From assembly GCA_947476285.1 (NCBI GenBank), contig CANJPU010000036.1, forward strand, positions 1 to 50,371: 50,371 bases of DNA. Reading direction: 5' to 3'. The notes beneath the pieces are model-generated. The model was given only the letters and a program-made list of their open reading frames with translations. It ran no database searches and was not told where the DNA came from. Positions 18,667 through 31,540 of the stretch are shown piece by piece. This DNA comes from Comamonadaceae bacterium. GTDB lineage: Bacteria > Pseudomonadota > Gammaproteobacteria > Burkholderiales > Burkholderiaceae_C. The position numbers and the translations under genes are program-made. Position 1 is the first letter of the stretch; every line of letters begins with the position of its first letter.

Positions 18667-19563
18667 ATGAAGGCCATGAAGAAGGCCGCGCTGATCTTCT
18701 GGCTTGCACTCATCTGGGCGGCCATGTCATGGGCCCAGGCTCTGCAAGCGGTGCCGCCTCTGTCGGCGCATGTGATCGACCAGACCGGCACACTGAACGC
18801 TGCGCAAGTCAAGAGCCTTGAAGACAAGCTGATGGCGCTGGAGCAAGCCAAAGGCACGCAGATCGCGGTGCTGATGGTGGGCACCACACAGCCAGAAGAC
18901 ATCGCAAGCTATGCCAACCGCGTGGGCAACACCTGGAAAATTGGCCGCAAAGAGGTGGGCGACGGGGTGCTGGTGGTCGTGGCCAAGAATGATCGCAAGG
19001 TGCGCATCGAAGTAGCCAAGGCACTTGAGGGTGCGATTCCTGATCTGGCAGCCAAGCAGGTGATTGATGAAGCGATCACTCCCAATTTCCGAAAGGGTGA
19101 TTTCGCTGCGGGCTTGAGCGCGGCCATCGACCAGCTCGTGGCGCGCGTCAACGGCGAGGCTCTGCCCCCGCCGAAACAGGCCGATGCGCGCAAAGGCGCG
19201 TCGGGCTTCAACTGGACCGATCTTGCGGTGTTTCTGTTCGTGGCCGTGCCCATCATGGGTCGCGTATTGCGCGGCATGATGGGCCGCAATCTGGGCGCCG
19301 TCGTCACCGGCGGTGCGGCAGGTGTGATCGCAATGGTCCTCACATCCAGCCTGGTCATCGCTGGCCTTGCAGGGCTGGTGGCGCTGTTTGTTGCGCTGAT
19401 CTCTGGCGGCCTGGCTGGCGTAAGTTCTGCGGGGCGCGGGGGTTGGGGTGGCGGCCCCTGGACCGGCGGCTCTGGCGGCTCTGGCGGAGGGGGTGGCGGG
19501 GGCTGGAGCGGCTCAGGCGGCGGTGGCGATTTTGGCGGCGGCGGCGCCTCGGGAGACTGGTGA
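18667..19563 (+). CDS. TPM-domain membrane protein with glycine-rich tail (YgcG-like)
   Basis: A signal peptide (LIFWLALIWAAMSWAQA) is followed by a TPM domain, about residues 35-160: VIDQTGTLNAAQVKSLEDKL, GTQIAVLMVGTTQPEDI, GDGVLVVVAKNDRKVRIEVA and LEGAIPDLAAKQVID. A hydrophobic region near residues 180-255 suggests two membrane helices, and the last 50 residues are almost wholly Gly, Ser and Trp. This layout matches YgcG-type proteins found with LemA. The first ATG is used; another lies three codons on. The stop overlaps the next start as TGATG. Confidence 0.88.
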   Translation: MKAMKKAALIFWLALIWAAMSWAQALQAVPPLSAHVIDQTGTLNAAQVKSLEDKLMALEQAKGTQIAVLMVGTTQPEDIASYANRVGNTWKIGRKEVGDGVLVVVAKNDRKVRIEVAKALEGAIPDLAAKQVIDEAITPNFRKGDFAAGLSAAIDQLVARVNGEALPPPKQADARKGASGFNWTDLAVFLFVAVPIMGRVLRGMMGRNLGAVVTGGAAGVIAMVLTSSLVIAGLAGLVALFVALISGGLAGVSSAGRGGWGGGPWTGGSGGSGGGGGGGWSGSGGGGDFGGGGASGDW

Positions 19564-20090
19564 TGGCGCAATCGACAAACTGGACTCGCACTCTTGGCCG
19601 CCTGCTGCGGCATCTCTGGCTTGATGAGACCCACACGCGCAAGGCGATTCCACCTGAGCTGATGCAGCGCTTGGCCCGCCGAGTCGCCGCCAGCGAAGCC
19701 CGCCATAACGGCGAGATTCGTATCTATGTGGAATCAAGCCTTCCAGTGAGTTATCTGTGGCGCAATGCCAGTGCGCGCGTTCGCGCTGTTGCGATGTTCG
19801 GAAAGCTGCGCGTCTGGGATACCGAGCACAACAACGGTGTGCTGATCTACCTGCTGCTGGCCGAACGCGCCATCGAGATCGTCGCCGACCGTGGGCTCAA
19901 CAGCCGTGTCAGCAGTGGCGAATGGAAGGCCATCGTGGCGCCCATGAGCCAGGCGTTTGCGCAGGGGCGGTTCGAGGATGGATTGACGCAGGCGCTGGAG
20001 GAAGTCTCGGCCCTGCTGGTTGCGCATTTTCCGCCTGCACCTGGACAAGCCAATGTCGATGAACTGCCAAACGAGCCCGTACTGGGCTGA
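19563..20090 (+). CDS. Second TPM-domain protein
   Basis: The 175-residue protein lacks a signal peptide. Its TPM-type core includes RVAASEARHNGEIRIYVESS, AVAMFGKLRVWDTEHNNGVL, IYLLLAERAIEIVADRGLN and MSQAFAQGRFEDGLTQALE. It pairs with the upstream secreted TPM protein and shares a TGATG stop-start overlap with it, so the lemA-TPM-TPM set is one operon. This small cytosolic or membrane-attached TPM protein is the usual third member of such sets. Its biochemical role is not established. Confidence 0.85.
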   Translation: MAQSTNWTRTLGRLLRHLWLDETHTRKAIPPELMQRLARRVAASEARHNGEIRIYVESSLPVSYLWRNASARVRAVAMFGKLRVWDTEHNNGVLIYLLLAERAIEIVADRGLNSRVSSGEWKAIVAPMSQAFAQGRFEDGLTQALEEVSALLVAHFPPAPGQANVDELPNEPVLG

Positions 20091-20148
20091 GGTATGCCAC
20101 GACCAATAAACTGGCCTTGGGTATGGCGAGCAGCAGGTTAAACCTGGG

Positions 20149-20682
20149 TCAAATCCGCCGAACAATCAGCCAAATTCCTTGGCCCATTGTGTTGTGGGAT
20201 GTGAGTTGAAGAACATTGAAATATTGACAAATCTTGGGTAACCACCAAGAACTTGGCTGTTGGATTAAGTGAGCGTTTCTTCCGTCCGAAAGTGTTTTAC
20301 CGGCCGGACCCATATGGATGGAGAAAAAGCCCAACCCAACTGTAATGGAAGCCAATTCCTTAAGAACAGCGTCGAGGCTTTCGGGCTCTATATGCTCCAG
20401 CACATCGATGCAGCAAACCAAATCAGCCTCTTGCGGACACCCGTACTCTGGGAAGACAGGGTCATATGGAAAGTATCTCTTGGGAGCGACTCCTGCTTTG
20501 GTGAGCCCCTCAAGCAATCTCTTTTTTCCGGCCCCGTAATCAGAAACCGATTGAGCCTTGGTTTGTCGAATCAGGTCAGCGACGATTGGAGCAAATGAAA
20601 GGGAAGCAACGCCGTAGTTGAAATCTTGATGAAGCTCTCGCTGTAAATTGAGATATCCATTTGAAATTGTCAGCGAGTTCAT
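20149..20682 (-). CDS. Class I SAM-dependent methyltransferase-like protein
   Basis: The 177-residue protein shows a degenerate SAM-binding pattern: VSDYGAGKKRLLEGL (motif I, residues 46-60), an acidic residue in FPYDPVF (Asp74) and a CIDVLEHIE segment (91-99) as in class I methyltransferases. The substrate is unknown. It is clearly less GC-rich than the flanking genes and lies beside an IS3 remnant, so it was probably acquired by transfer. The start at 20682 has GAGGGGTG upstream. It could be a remnant of a longer gene cluster, such as one for surface glycan modification, but nothing here proves that. Confidence 0.65.
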   Translation of the reverse strand: MNSLTISNGYLNLQRELHQDFNYGVASLSFAPIVADLIRQTKAQSVSDYGAGKKRLLEGLTKAGVAPKRYFPYDPVFPEYGCPQEADLVCCIDVLEHIEPESLDAVLKELASITVGLGFFSIHMGPAGKTLSDGRNAHLIQQPSSWWLPKICQYFNVLQLTSHNTMGQGIWLIVRRI

Positions 20683-20723
20683 CTTTAAGCACCCCTCGAA
20701 TTTCGCCTTCCAACAGGCCGCTC

Positions 20724-20895
20724 CTATGCCGCCAATGCTTGCTGATTCTCAGGCTTGCCGATCCATTCTTGCAGGAGCCGAATCGGCGAGCTGTAGCCCA
20801 GCGTCGATGGAGTGGCGGCGACTCCGATTGTAGAAGACCTCAATGTACTGCATCAGGTCGACTTCAGCTTCATATCGCGATTCAGCGCCTACATT
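20724..20895 (-). pseudogene. IS3-family transposase OrfB, C-terminal remnant with frameshift
   Basis: On the minus strand, YEAEVDLMQYIEVFYNRSRRHS matches the end of the IS3 integrase domain. The conserved continuation TLGYSSPIRLLQEWIGK is present only in the next frame, after a net shift of one base near 20811-20822, and ends at a TAG at 20726-20724. The rest of the transposase is missing. This is a decayed fragment of an insertion sequence; whether it belongs to the same type as the element at the left edge cannot be told. Confidence 0.75.
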
Positions 20896-20953
20896 GAACC
20901 CGCTCATGGCGGGACCTGCACCCGCTGGTGTGCGCCGATGCTGGGCGCACAAG

Positions 20954-20984
20954 TAAAAACAGCCCCGACCTTTCGGACGGGGCT
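20954..20984 (-). terminator. Intrinsic terminator of the atp operon
   Basis: Read on the minus strand, AGCCCCG and CGGGGCT form a stem around TCCGAAAGGT, followed by GTTTTTA. It lies 26 bases beyond the atpC stop codon, the right place to end the atpIBEFHAGDC transcript. Confidence 0.85.
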
Positions 20985-21009
20985 GCGAGGGCGCGGTTTT
21001 TAGCGCTTC

Positions 21010-21426
21010 TTATTTCTTCTGCCGGTACTTTCGCAGTGCGGCAATCTGTGCGGCCATGACGGCCAGTTCGGACTGAGCCTTGGCGATGTCGAGTTCGCCC
21101 TTGGCGTTGCGCAGAGCTTCCTCTGCAGCCTGCCTTGCGGCATTGGCTTTCTCTTCATCGAGGTCCTTGCCGCGGATGGCGGTGTCGGACAGCACGGTGA
21201 CACAGTGAGGTTGCACTTCAAGCACACCGCCAGCCACGAAGACGAACTCTTCGGTGCCGTCGGCCTTTTCAATGCGCACCGAGCCGGGCTTGATGCGGGT
21301 GATCAGGGGCGTATGGCGCGGGTAGATGCCCAACTCACCCGCTTCGCCCGGTAGCGCCACAAAGCGGGCTTCGCCTGAGAAGATGGACTCTTCGGCGCTG
21401 ACCACATCGACGTGAATGGTATTCAT
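21010..21426 (-). CDS. atpC: ATP synthase F1 epsilon subunit
   Basis: The 138-residue subunit sits in the central stalk and can inhibit ATP hydrolysis. It begins [20 protein letters not shown], followed by [19 protein letters not shown], as in the N-terminal beta-sandwich. The C-terminal two-helix part contains [20 protein letters not shown]. It is the last gene of the atp operon, 49 bases after atpD, and is followed by a terminator. Confidence 0.95.
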   Translation of the reverse strand: MNTIHVDVVSAEESIFSGEARFVALPGEAGELGIYPRHTPLITRIKPGSVRIEKADGTEEFVFVAGGVLEVQPHCVTVLSDTAIRGKDLDEEKANAARQAAEEALRNAKGELDIAKAQSELAVMAAQIAALRKYRQKK

Positions 21427-21475
21427 ATGTTCCTAGCCGGTTGGGGGTGGATCTGAAGATCCGTCCCGCGAAGTA

Positions 21476-22927
<1,452 letters not shown>

Positions 22928-22959
22928 TCAATTCAAACCGTTGCATGTGACCGGCTGGG

Positions 22960-23826
22960 TCACACTGCCGCTGCTCCGGCCACGATCTCCGAAAGCTCTT
23001 TCGTGATCGCCGCCTGACGCGTCTTGTTGTAGACCAGCTTGAGCTCGGCAATCACATTGCCCGCGTTGTCGGTGGCCGCCTTCATGGCCACCATGCGCGC
23101 TGATTGCTCCGATGCCATGTTCTCGGCAACGGCCTGGTAGACCAGTGCTTCCACATAACGAACCAGCAACTCGTCGATGACGGATTGCGCATCGGGCTCA
23201 TAGATGTAGTCCCAGCCGCGCTGGCCTTCATCGGCCTTCAGGTTGTCAGCGCTCAGCGGCAGCAGTCGCTCGACCACCGGTTCCTGGCGCATGGTGTTGA
23301 TGAACTTGGTATACGAAAGGTACACCGCGCTCACTTTGCCCTGCGCATACGCGTCGAGCAGCACCTTCACCGGGCCGATCAGCTTCTCCAGGTGAGGCGT
23401 GTCACCCAGTTGCGTGACATGCGACACCACCTTGGCGCCAATGCGGTTGAGGAAACCCAGGCCCTTGTTGCCAATGGCCACCGCATGTGCATCCATGCCA
23501 GAACCCTGCATCTCACGCAGCTTGGTCGTGACCATGCGCAGGACGTTGGTGTTCATGCCGCCGCACAAGCCCTTGTCGGTTGTGACCACGATGAAGCCGG
23601 CGACTTTGGCATCGTTCACTTTCATGAACGGGTGCGTGTACTCCGGATTGGCCTTGCCGAGGTTGGCCGCAATGTTGCGCACCTTGTCGCTGTACGGCCG
23701 GGCGTGGCGCATGCGCTCCTGCGCCTTGCGCATCTTGGAGGCAGCCACCATTTCCATGGCCTTGGTGATCTTCCTGGTGTTTTCCACCGATTTGATCTTG
23801 CCCCGTATCTCTTTGCCTGCAGCCAC
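22960..23826 (-). CDS. atpG: ATP synthase F1 gamma subunit
   Basis: The gamma subunit is the rotating shaft. The 288-residue protein has the two conserved ends: [29 protein letters not shown] at the N-terminus (shown here in part: [14 protein letters not shown]) and [17 protein letters not shown] near the C-terminus. The order after atpA and before atpD is standard. Confidence 0.96.
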   Translation of the reverse strand: MAAGKEIRGKIKSVENTRKITKAMEMVAASKMRKAQERMRHARPYSDKVRNIAANLGKANPEYTHPFMKVNDAKVAGFIVVTTDKGLCGGMNTNVLRMVTTKLREMQGSGMDAHAVAIGNKGLGFLNRIGAKVVSHVTQLGDTPHLEKLIGPVKVLLDAYAQGKVSAVYLSYTKFINTMRQEPVVERLLPLSADNLKADEGQRGWDYIYEPDAQSVIDELLVRYVEALVYQAVAENMASEQSARMVAMKAATDNAGNVIAELKLVYNKTRQAAITKELSEIVAGAAAV

Positions 23827-23851
23827 GTTGGACTCCTATAAGGTCAGAGAC

Positions 23852-25405
<1,554 letters not shown>

Positions 25406-25456
25406 GACTCTTTCCTTCCTTCTTTGGTTAACGAGGCAGCGGCCAGGCCGCGTGTA

Positions 25457-26011
25457 TCAGTCGCTCAGGGCGACCTTCATTTGTTCAAGACGGGCCTTGA
25501 CCGACGTGTCCAACACCTCGTCCCCGACCACCACGCGGATGCCGCCGATCAGATCTGGCTGCGGCTGCACAGTCAGGTTCAGCTTTCGACCGAAGCGCTT
25601 TTCGAGTATGGCCGACACGCCGGTCAAGGCCTGAGCGTCGATCGGGAAGGCACTGTAGACCACGGCGTCCGAACTGCCTGATCTGGCGTTCACGAGGGCT
25701 CGAAACTGCTCGGCGATGGCGGGTAGCGCGATCAGCCGGCTGTTTTCGATTATCGTGCGCAGGAAGTTGTTGCCGTGTTTGGGCAGGGGCGCTTTGACGA
25801 CGCTAGAGATCACATCGAAAACCTGGACGCTTTGCGCCTTGGGATTGTCAGCGAACTGCAGTAGCTGCCGATCGGCGGCGATGGCAGCCAAGGCGTCCAG
25901 CCACGCCGCGGTAGCGGCAATGACGTCAGAGCCTGAGGCCGCATCCGCGGTGCTGCAGGCCTTGAACAGCGCTTCAGCGTAGGGGCGTGCGATGGTTGCG
26001 AGCTCAGCCAT
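25457..26011 (-). CDS. atpH: ATP synthase F1 delta subunit
   Basis: The delta subunit joins F1 to the peripheral stalk. The 184 residues start [16 protein letters not shown], a standard delta start, and include [19 protein letters not shown] and the C-terminal [19 protein letters not shown]. The stop codon lies 51 bases before atpA. The length is a little above the usual 178. Confidence 0.94.
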   Translation of the reverse strand: MAELATIARPYAEALFKACSTADAASGSDVIAATAAWLDALAAIAADRQLLQFADNPKAQSVQVFDVISSVVKAPLPKHGNNFLRTIIENSRLIALPAIAEQFRALVNARSGSSDAVVYSAFPIDAQALTGVSAILEKRFGRKLNLTVQPQPDLIGGIRVVVGDEVLDTSVKARLEQMKVALSD

Positions 26012-26013
26012 GC

Positions 26014-26490
26014 TCAGCCCTGCAACTCGGCCTGCAGGCGACTCAACAGCTCGGCGTGGACACCGGCGTTGACTTCTCTGCGCAGGATCTGCTCAGCACC
26101 TTTGACGGCAAGCACGGCCACCTGCTCGCGCAGCATTTCGCGAGCGCGAATGATCTGCTGCTCGGCCTCGACGCGGGCCGCAGCAATGATCTTGTTGCCC
26201 TCTTCGATCGAACGGCCTTTGGCCGTTTCGATGATGACCTGTCCTCGGCGCTCGGCATCGGCCAGCAAGGCGGCCATCTCGTTGCGCGACTTCGTCAGTT
26301 CGGCCTCCACGCGCTTGTCGGCGGCGGCGAGTTCGAACTTGGCCTTCTCTGCGGCGGCCAGACCGTCGGCGATCTTTCTGGCACGTTCGTCCAGCGCGGA
26401 GGTGATCGGCGGCCAGATAAATTTCATCGTGAACCCGACCAGGGCCAGGAAAACGATCATCTGAACGATGAGGGTACTGGTAATGCTCAC
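26014..26490 (-). CDS. atpF: ATP synthase Fo subunit b
   Basis: Subunit b is the peripheral stalk: one N-terminal membrane helix ([18 protein letters not shown]) followed by a long helix rich in Ala, Glu and Lys. The 158-residue length is near the usual 156. The start is a GTG at 26490, preceded by AAGGA; a much longer frame upstream reads into the atpE-atpF gap and is rejected. The atpH start lies two bases after its stop. Confidence 0.92.
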   Translation of the reverse strand: MSITSTLIVQMIVFLALVGFTMKFIWPPITSALDERARKIADGLAAAEKAKFELAAADKRVEAELTKSRNEMAALLADAERRGQVIIETAKGRSIEEGNKIIAAARVEAEQQIIRAREMLREQVAVLAVKGAEQILRREVNAGVHAELLSRLQAELQG

Positions 26491-26555
26491 TTTTTCATCC
26501 TTCACCCCGGCACGAAGCGCGCCAGGGAATGACTTGGGTACGAGAATGCCAGCCG

Positions 26556-27757
<1,202 letters not shown>

Positions 27758-27764
27758 CTTTTAC

Positions 27765-28244
27765 TCACTCAATTCTGGGTTTGCGTTTGCGCGGCACCCA
27801 GGCCAGCGCAATCCAATACACCTTCATCGTCAGCACCAATCCGACCAGCAATGCCGGCCAACTCAGCGCCGCTACCAGCCTTGGCGCCGCCGCCAAAATG
27901 GCGATCGTCAGGGCCAACTTGACCATTTCCCACAACATGAACGCTGCGGCCGCGTTGCCCGCGTTGAGGGAAGCAAAGCGCCCGGTGAGACCCCACGCAA
28001 AAATGGCCGCGGGAACCACCACGGCCAATGCGCCATATGCGGCAGACCACCCAACGCTCAACATCCCGGTGAGCGCCCAGACAGCCAACCCCACCACCAA
28101 CCCCACCACAGCCTGCCCCGCCACCACCCACCAGGGGGAAACCGAGGGGTTTTGTTCACGCAGCCGCTGCGCCTCTTGAGCGCTCAGCGGCTTGAATGTG
28201 GGCTCTTCTTCATCTGTTTCAGGCAGTGGGGCAATTATCTTCAT
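27765..28244 (-). CDS. atpI: ATP synthase subunit I
   Basis: The 159-residue protein has an acidic N-terminus (PLPETDEEEP) and four hydrophobic segments, including VVGLVVGLAVWALTGM and LVGLVLTMKVYWIALAWVP. AtpI proteins help assemble the c ring. It is the first gene of the atp operon. The start at 28244 is chosen because it follows the operon -10 box by about 50 bases; the longer frame upstream would cross that promoter. Confidence 0.85.
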   Translation of the reverse strand: MKIIAPLPETDEEEPTFKPLSAQEAQRLREQNPSVSPWWVVAGQAVVGLVVGLAVWALTGMLSVGWSAAYGALAVVVPAAIFAWGLTGRFASLNAGNAAAAFMLWEMVKLALTIAILAAAPRLVAALSWPALLVGLVLTMKVYWIALAWVPRKRKPRIE

Positions 28245-28293
28245 CGGACTACAGCCCCACGTTCTCGGCCTAAAAACTTTCACAAAGCCCTGG

Positions 28294-28322
28294 ATTATAT
28301 GCAGAAACCCTGATCGTGCCGC
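28294..28322 (-). promoter_or_regulatory. Probable sigma-70 promoter of the atp operon
   Basis: On the minus strand a perfect TATAAT (28299-28294) lies 17 bases after GCGGCA (28322-28317), a weak -35 with three of six consensus bases. Transcription would start about 42-45 bases before the atpI ATG. The next 330 bases upstream hold no gene, only the dispersed repeat and the dat leader. Confidence 0.6.
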
Positions 28323-28478
28323 GTATCCGACCACGGCGCCGGGCTTTGACGGATGTCGAAGGTGCTTTGACATCGGCAGCACAATGCCAAAGGACCATTC
28401 CCAGCCACCTCACAGCGCGCAGACCGTTTTGGGTTATCCCGTCAAGGCCACAAGTCATGGTTTTCATCCTGAACACGC

Positions 28479-28555
28479 CAGTTCAACGCGCTCGAGTGGG
28501 CGCCCGCCAAGCCCGACGGCAAGGCGCAAGGACGCCGCAGGCTGATGCCTGCAAG
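28479..28555. repeat. Dispersed intergenic repeat, copy B
   Basis: This 77-base segment aligns without gaps to 42803-42879; by hand I count 66 identical bases. It includes the conserved hairpin GCAGGC-TGAT-GCCTGC. It lies between the divergent atp operon and dat, 83 bases before the dat start. The flanks diverge, so copy B seems to lack the long inverted right half seen in copy A. Confidence 0.7.
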
Positions 28556-28638
28556 ACCGCAGCGGCGGCGAAGCGGCGCCACGTCAATCTGGGTGAACCG
28601 CGCGCGCCGGCACGCCCTCAAGCAGGGACAATACGGCC

Positions 28639-29526
28639 ATGACAACCAATCAACTCCCCACCCTTCCCTGCTACCTCAACGGCGAGTTCAGTACCTTGCG
28701 CGATGCCAAGGTCAGCGTGCTGGACCGTGGCTTCATTTTTGGTGACGGCGTGTATGAAGTGGTGCCGGTGTACGCCGGTAAGCCCTTTCGCTTCGCTCAC
28801 CACATGGCGCGTCTGGACCGCAGTCTGGCTGAGATGCGCATAGCCAATCCGATGGGCCATGACGAATGGCTGGCGCTGGTCACGAAATTGGTCGCCGCGT
28901 ATGCCCAAACGCTGGGCCAGAACGCCGCGCAGACCGATCAGATGATCTACATCCAGATCACGCGCGGTGTGGCCATGCGCGACCATGTGATGCCTGCGAA
29001 CATCACGCCGACCGTGTTCGTCACCAGCAACCGCCTCAACCCGCTCTCGGCCGCAGATCGAGCGGCGGGGGTCGCCTGCGTCAGCGCGGACGACTTTCGC
29101 TGGAAGAAGGCACACATCAAGAGCGTCAGCTTGGCCGGTGCGGTGCTCTCGCGCCAGATGAGTGCGGACGTTGGCGCGATCGAGACCGTGATGTTCCGCG
29201 ACGGCTTCTTGAGCGAAGCCGCCGCCTCCAACGTGTGGGTAGTCCGCCAGGGCACCGTGCTTGGCGTGCCTCGGGACAACTTGGTGCTGGAAGGCATCCG
29301 CTATGGCCTGATCGAGGAGCTGTGCCGCGAGGCCGGCATCGGCTTTGAGCTCAAGCGCATCTCGCAGGGCGAAGTCTTCGCGGCCGATGAGCTGCTGCTG
29401 TCCAGCGCCACCAAGGAGGTGCTGGCCGTGACGCGGCTGGACGACCAAGCCATTGGAAGCGGCAAACCCGGCCCCATCTACGAGAAGCTCTACGCTGGCT
29501 ACCAGCGTGCCAAACAAGCCTCTTGA
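28639..29526 (+). CDS. dat: D-amino-acid aminotransferase (class IV PLP enzyme)
   Basis: The 295-residue protein is a branched-chain/D-amino-acid type aminotransferase: VSVLDRGFIFGDGVYEVVPV at the start, the PLP lysine in FRWKKAHIKSVS, FLSEAAASNVWVV and LLLSSATKEVLAVTRLD. D-amino-acid transaminases supply D-Ala or D-Glu for peptidoglycan; the exact substrate cannot be proved from sequence. It heads a run dat-ybeD-lipB-lipA with tight spacing. Confidence 0.82.
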   Translation: MTTNQLPTLPCYLNGEFSTLRDAKVSVLDRGFIFGDGVYEVVPVYAGKPFRFAHHMARLDRSLAEMRIANPMGHDEWLALVTKLVAAYAQTLGQNAAQTDQMIYIQITRGVAMRDHVMPANITPTVFVTSNRLNPLSAADRAAGVACVSADDFRWKKAHIKSVSLAGAVLSRQMSADVGAIETVMFRDGFLSEAAASNVWVVRQGTVLGVPRDNLVLEGIRYGLIEELCREAGIGFELKRISQGEVFAADELLLSSATKEVLAVTRLDDQAIGSGKPGPIYEKLYAGYQRAKQAS

Positions 29527-29528
29527 CC

Positions 29529-29828
29529 ATGCCGCATCCCATGCCCCCATCCCCACCGCCCATCGCCCAAACTGAGTCGCTCATCGAATACCCCTCGCGT
29601 TTTCCAATCAAGGTGATGGGCGCAAAAGTGGAGGGCTTCGTGTCGGCGATGACGCAGATTGCGCGCCAGTTCGACCCTGCCTTCGACGACGCAAGTATTG
29701 AGCTGCGCGACAGCCGGGCCGGCAACTACCTGGGCATCACCCTCACTGTCACGGTGACCAGCCGCGAACAACTGGACGAGCTCTATCGCACCTTGTCGAC
29801 CCACCCGATGGTCAAGGTGGCCCTGTAG
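29529..29828 (+). CDS. ybeD: YbeD family protein (DUF493)
   Basis: The 99-residue protein has the DUF493 pattern: [53 protein letters not shown]. It commonly precedes lipB and may be a small regulatory (ACT-like) protein. The ATG at 29529 follows the dat stop by two bases, and its stop is two bases before lipB. Confidence 0.88.
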   Translation: MPHPMPPSPPPIAQTESLIEYPSRFPIKVMGAKVEGFVSAMTQIARQFDPAFDDASIELRDSRAGNYLGITLTVTVTSREQLDELYRTLSTHPMVKVAL

Positions 29829-29830
29829 TC

Positions 29831-30553
29831 ATGGACCCTGTCGTGCGTGGGAGCGTGGCCTATCTGCCCACCTATGAGGCCATGCAGGACTTCACCGCTG
29901 CGCGCACTGCAGCCACACCGGATGAGCTGTGGCTGTGCGAGCACCCGCCGGTGTTCACGCAGGGCCTGGCCGGCCGCGCCGAGCATTTGCTCAACGCGGG
30001 CGACATTCCCGTCGTGGCCACCAACCGAGGCGGGCAAGTCACCTACCACGGGCCAGGCCAAGTGGTGGCCTACCCGCTGCTCGATCTGAAACGTGCCGGC
30101 TATTTCATCAAGGAATATGTTTATCGCATCGAAGAAGCGGTGGTCCGTACACTGGCGCATTTCGGAGTGACCGGCCACAGGGTAGCCGGGGCCCCCGGCA
30201 TTTATGTGCGACTGGATGATCCGTTTGCGCACGGTCTGCTTAAGAACAGATCTGTCACCTCAGATCCGATCGGTGACGCACGCAGCGCGAACCAAGCGGG
30301 CAGGGAAGCTTTCACCGGCCTTGGCAAAATCGCCGCCTTGGGCCTGAAGGTCAGTCGCAACTGCACCTATCACGGGGTGGCCTTGAACGTGGCCATGGAC
30401 CTCGAACCCTTCGAGCGTATCAACCCTTGCGGCTATGCCGGATTGAAAACGGTGGACCTTTCTACAATCGGGGTATCTGCCACCTGGAACGAAGCGGCGC
30501 AGGTGCTCGGCCAGAAGCTGAACCTCCTGCTGTCGCACCAAGAAAACCCATGA
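29831..30553 (+). CDS. lipB: Octanoyl-(acyl carrier protein):protein N-octanoyltransferase
   Basis: LipB moves octanoate from acyl carrier protein to lipoyl domains. The 240-residue protein shows the motifs [36 protein letters not shown], the catalytic Lys in GLGKIAALG and the catalytic Cys in [11 protein letters not shown] stretch of about 30 residues between VRLDDPF and FTGLGKIA is poorly conserved. The stop overlaps lipA as ATGA. Confidence 0.93.
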   Translation: MDPVVRGSVAYLPTYEAMQDFTAARTAATPDELWLCEHPPVFTQGLAGRAEHLLNAGDIPVVATNRGGQVTYHGPGQVVAYPLLDLKRAGYFIKEYVYRIEEAVVRTLAHFGVTGHRVAGAPGIYVRLDDPFAHGLLKNRSVTSDPIGDARSANQAGREAFTGLGKIAALGLKVSRNCTYHGVALNVAMDLEPFERINPCGYAGLKTVDLSTIGVSATWNEAAQVLGQKLNLLLSHQENP

Positions 30554-31533
30554 GCTCAAGTGAAACCGTGCGCGAAGCGCAATCCGTCGAAAACTACAAG
30601 GCCGGCGCCAAGCAAAAGGCTGCGGCCAAGCTTTCGCGCATTCCCGTCAAGGTAGAGCCAGCCGAGGTATTGAAGAAGCCTGACTGGATCCGCGTGCGCG
30701 CCGGCTCGCCCAGCACTCGCTTCTACGAGATCAAGCAGATCCTGCGTGAGAGCAATTTGCACACGGTGTGCGAAGAAGCCTCCTGCCCCAACATCGGCGA
30801 ATGCTTCGGCAAGGGCACGGCCACCTTCATGATCATGGGCGACAAATGCACCCGTCGTTGCCCCTTCTGCGACGTAGGCCATGGCCGGCCCGATCCGCTG
30901 GATGCGAACGAACCCGAGAGCCTGGCCCGCACCATCGCGCGCCTCAAGCTCAAATATGTGGTGATCACCTCGGTGGACCGAGACGATCTGCGCGATGGCG
31001 GCGCCGGGCATTTTGTCGAATGCATACGCAAAACGCGCGAACTCTCGCCGGGCACCACCATCGAGGTACTGGTGCCTGACTTCCGCGGCCGCGACGACCG
31101 CGCTCTGGAAATCCTGAAGGCCGCGCCGCCCGATGTGATGAACCACAACCTGGAAACCATCCCACGCCTGTACAGAGAGGCCCGTCCTGGTTCCGACTAT
31201 GCCTTCAGTCTGAATCTGCTCAAGAAATTCAAAGCCCTGCATCCCGGTGTGCCAACCAAGAGCGGCCTGATGGTCGGCCTGGGCGAGACCGATGAAGAAA
31301 TTCTGCAGAGCATGCGCGACATGCGTGAGCACCAGATCGACATGCTCACCATTGGCCAGTACCTCGCGCCTTCGACCTCACATTTGCCGGTGCGCCGTTA
31401 TGTGCACCCAGATACGTTCAAGATGTTCGAGGCCCGGGCCTATGAAATGGGCTTCTCGCATGCCGCCGTGGGCGCGATGGTGCGGTCCAGCTACCACGCC
31501 GACGAACAAGCCCGCTTGGTCCTGAACCCTTAA
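30550..31533 (+). CDS. lipA: Lipoyl synthase
   Basis: LipA inserts two sulfur atoms into octanoyl groups. The 327-residue radical-SAM protein has the auxiliary-cluster motif [12 protein letters not shown] and the radical-SAM motif [24 protein letters not shown] and the C-terminal [10 protein letters not shown] are typical. The ATG at 30550 overlaps lipB and is preceded by weak SD sequence, which fits translational coupling. Confidence 0.95.
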   Translation: MSSSETVREAQSVENYKAGAKQKAAAKLSRIPVKVEPAEVLKKPDWIRVRAGSPSTRFYEIKQILRESNLHTVCEEASCPNIGECFGKGTATFMIMGDKCTRRCPFCDVGHGRPDPLDANEPESLARTIARLKLKYVVITSVDRDDLRDGGAGHFVECIRKTRELSPGTTIEVLVPDFRGRDDRALEILKAAPPDVMNHNLETIPRLYREARPGSDYAFSLNLLKKFKALHPGVPTKSGLMVGLGETDEEILQSMRDMREHQIDMLTIGQYLAPSTSHLPVRRYVHPDTFKMFEARAYEMGFSHAAVGAMVRSSYHADEQARLVLNP

Positions 31534-31540
31534 GCATCCC

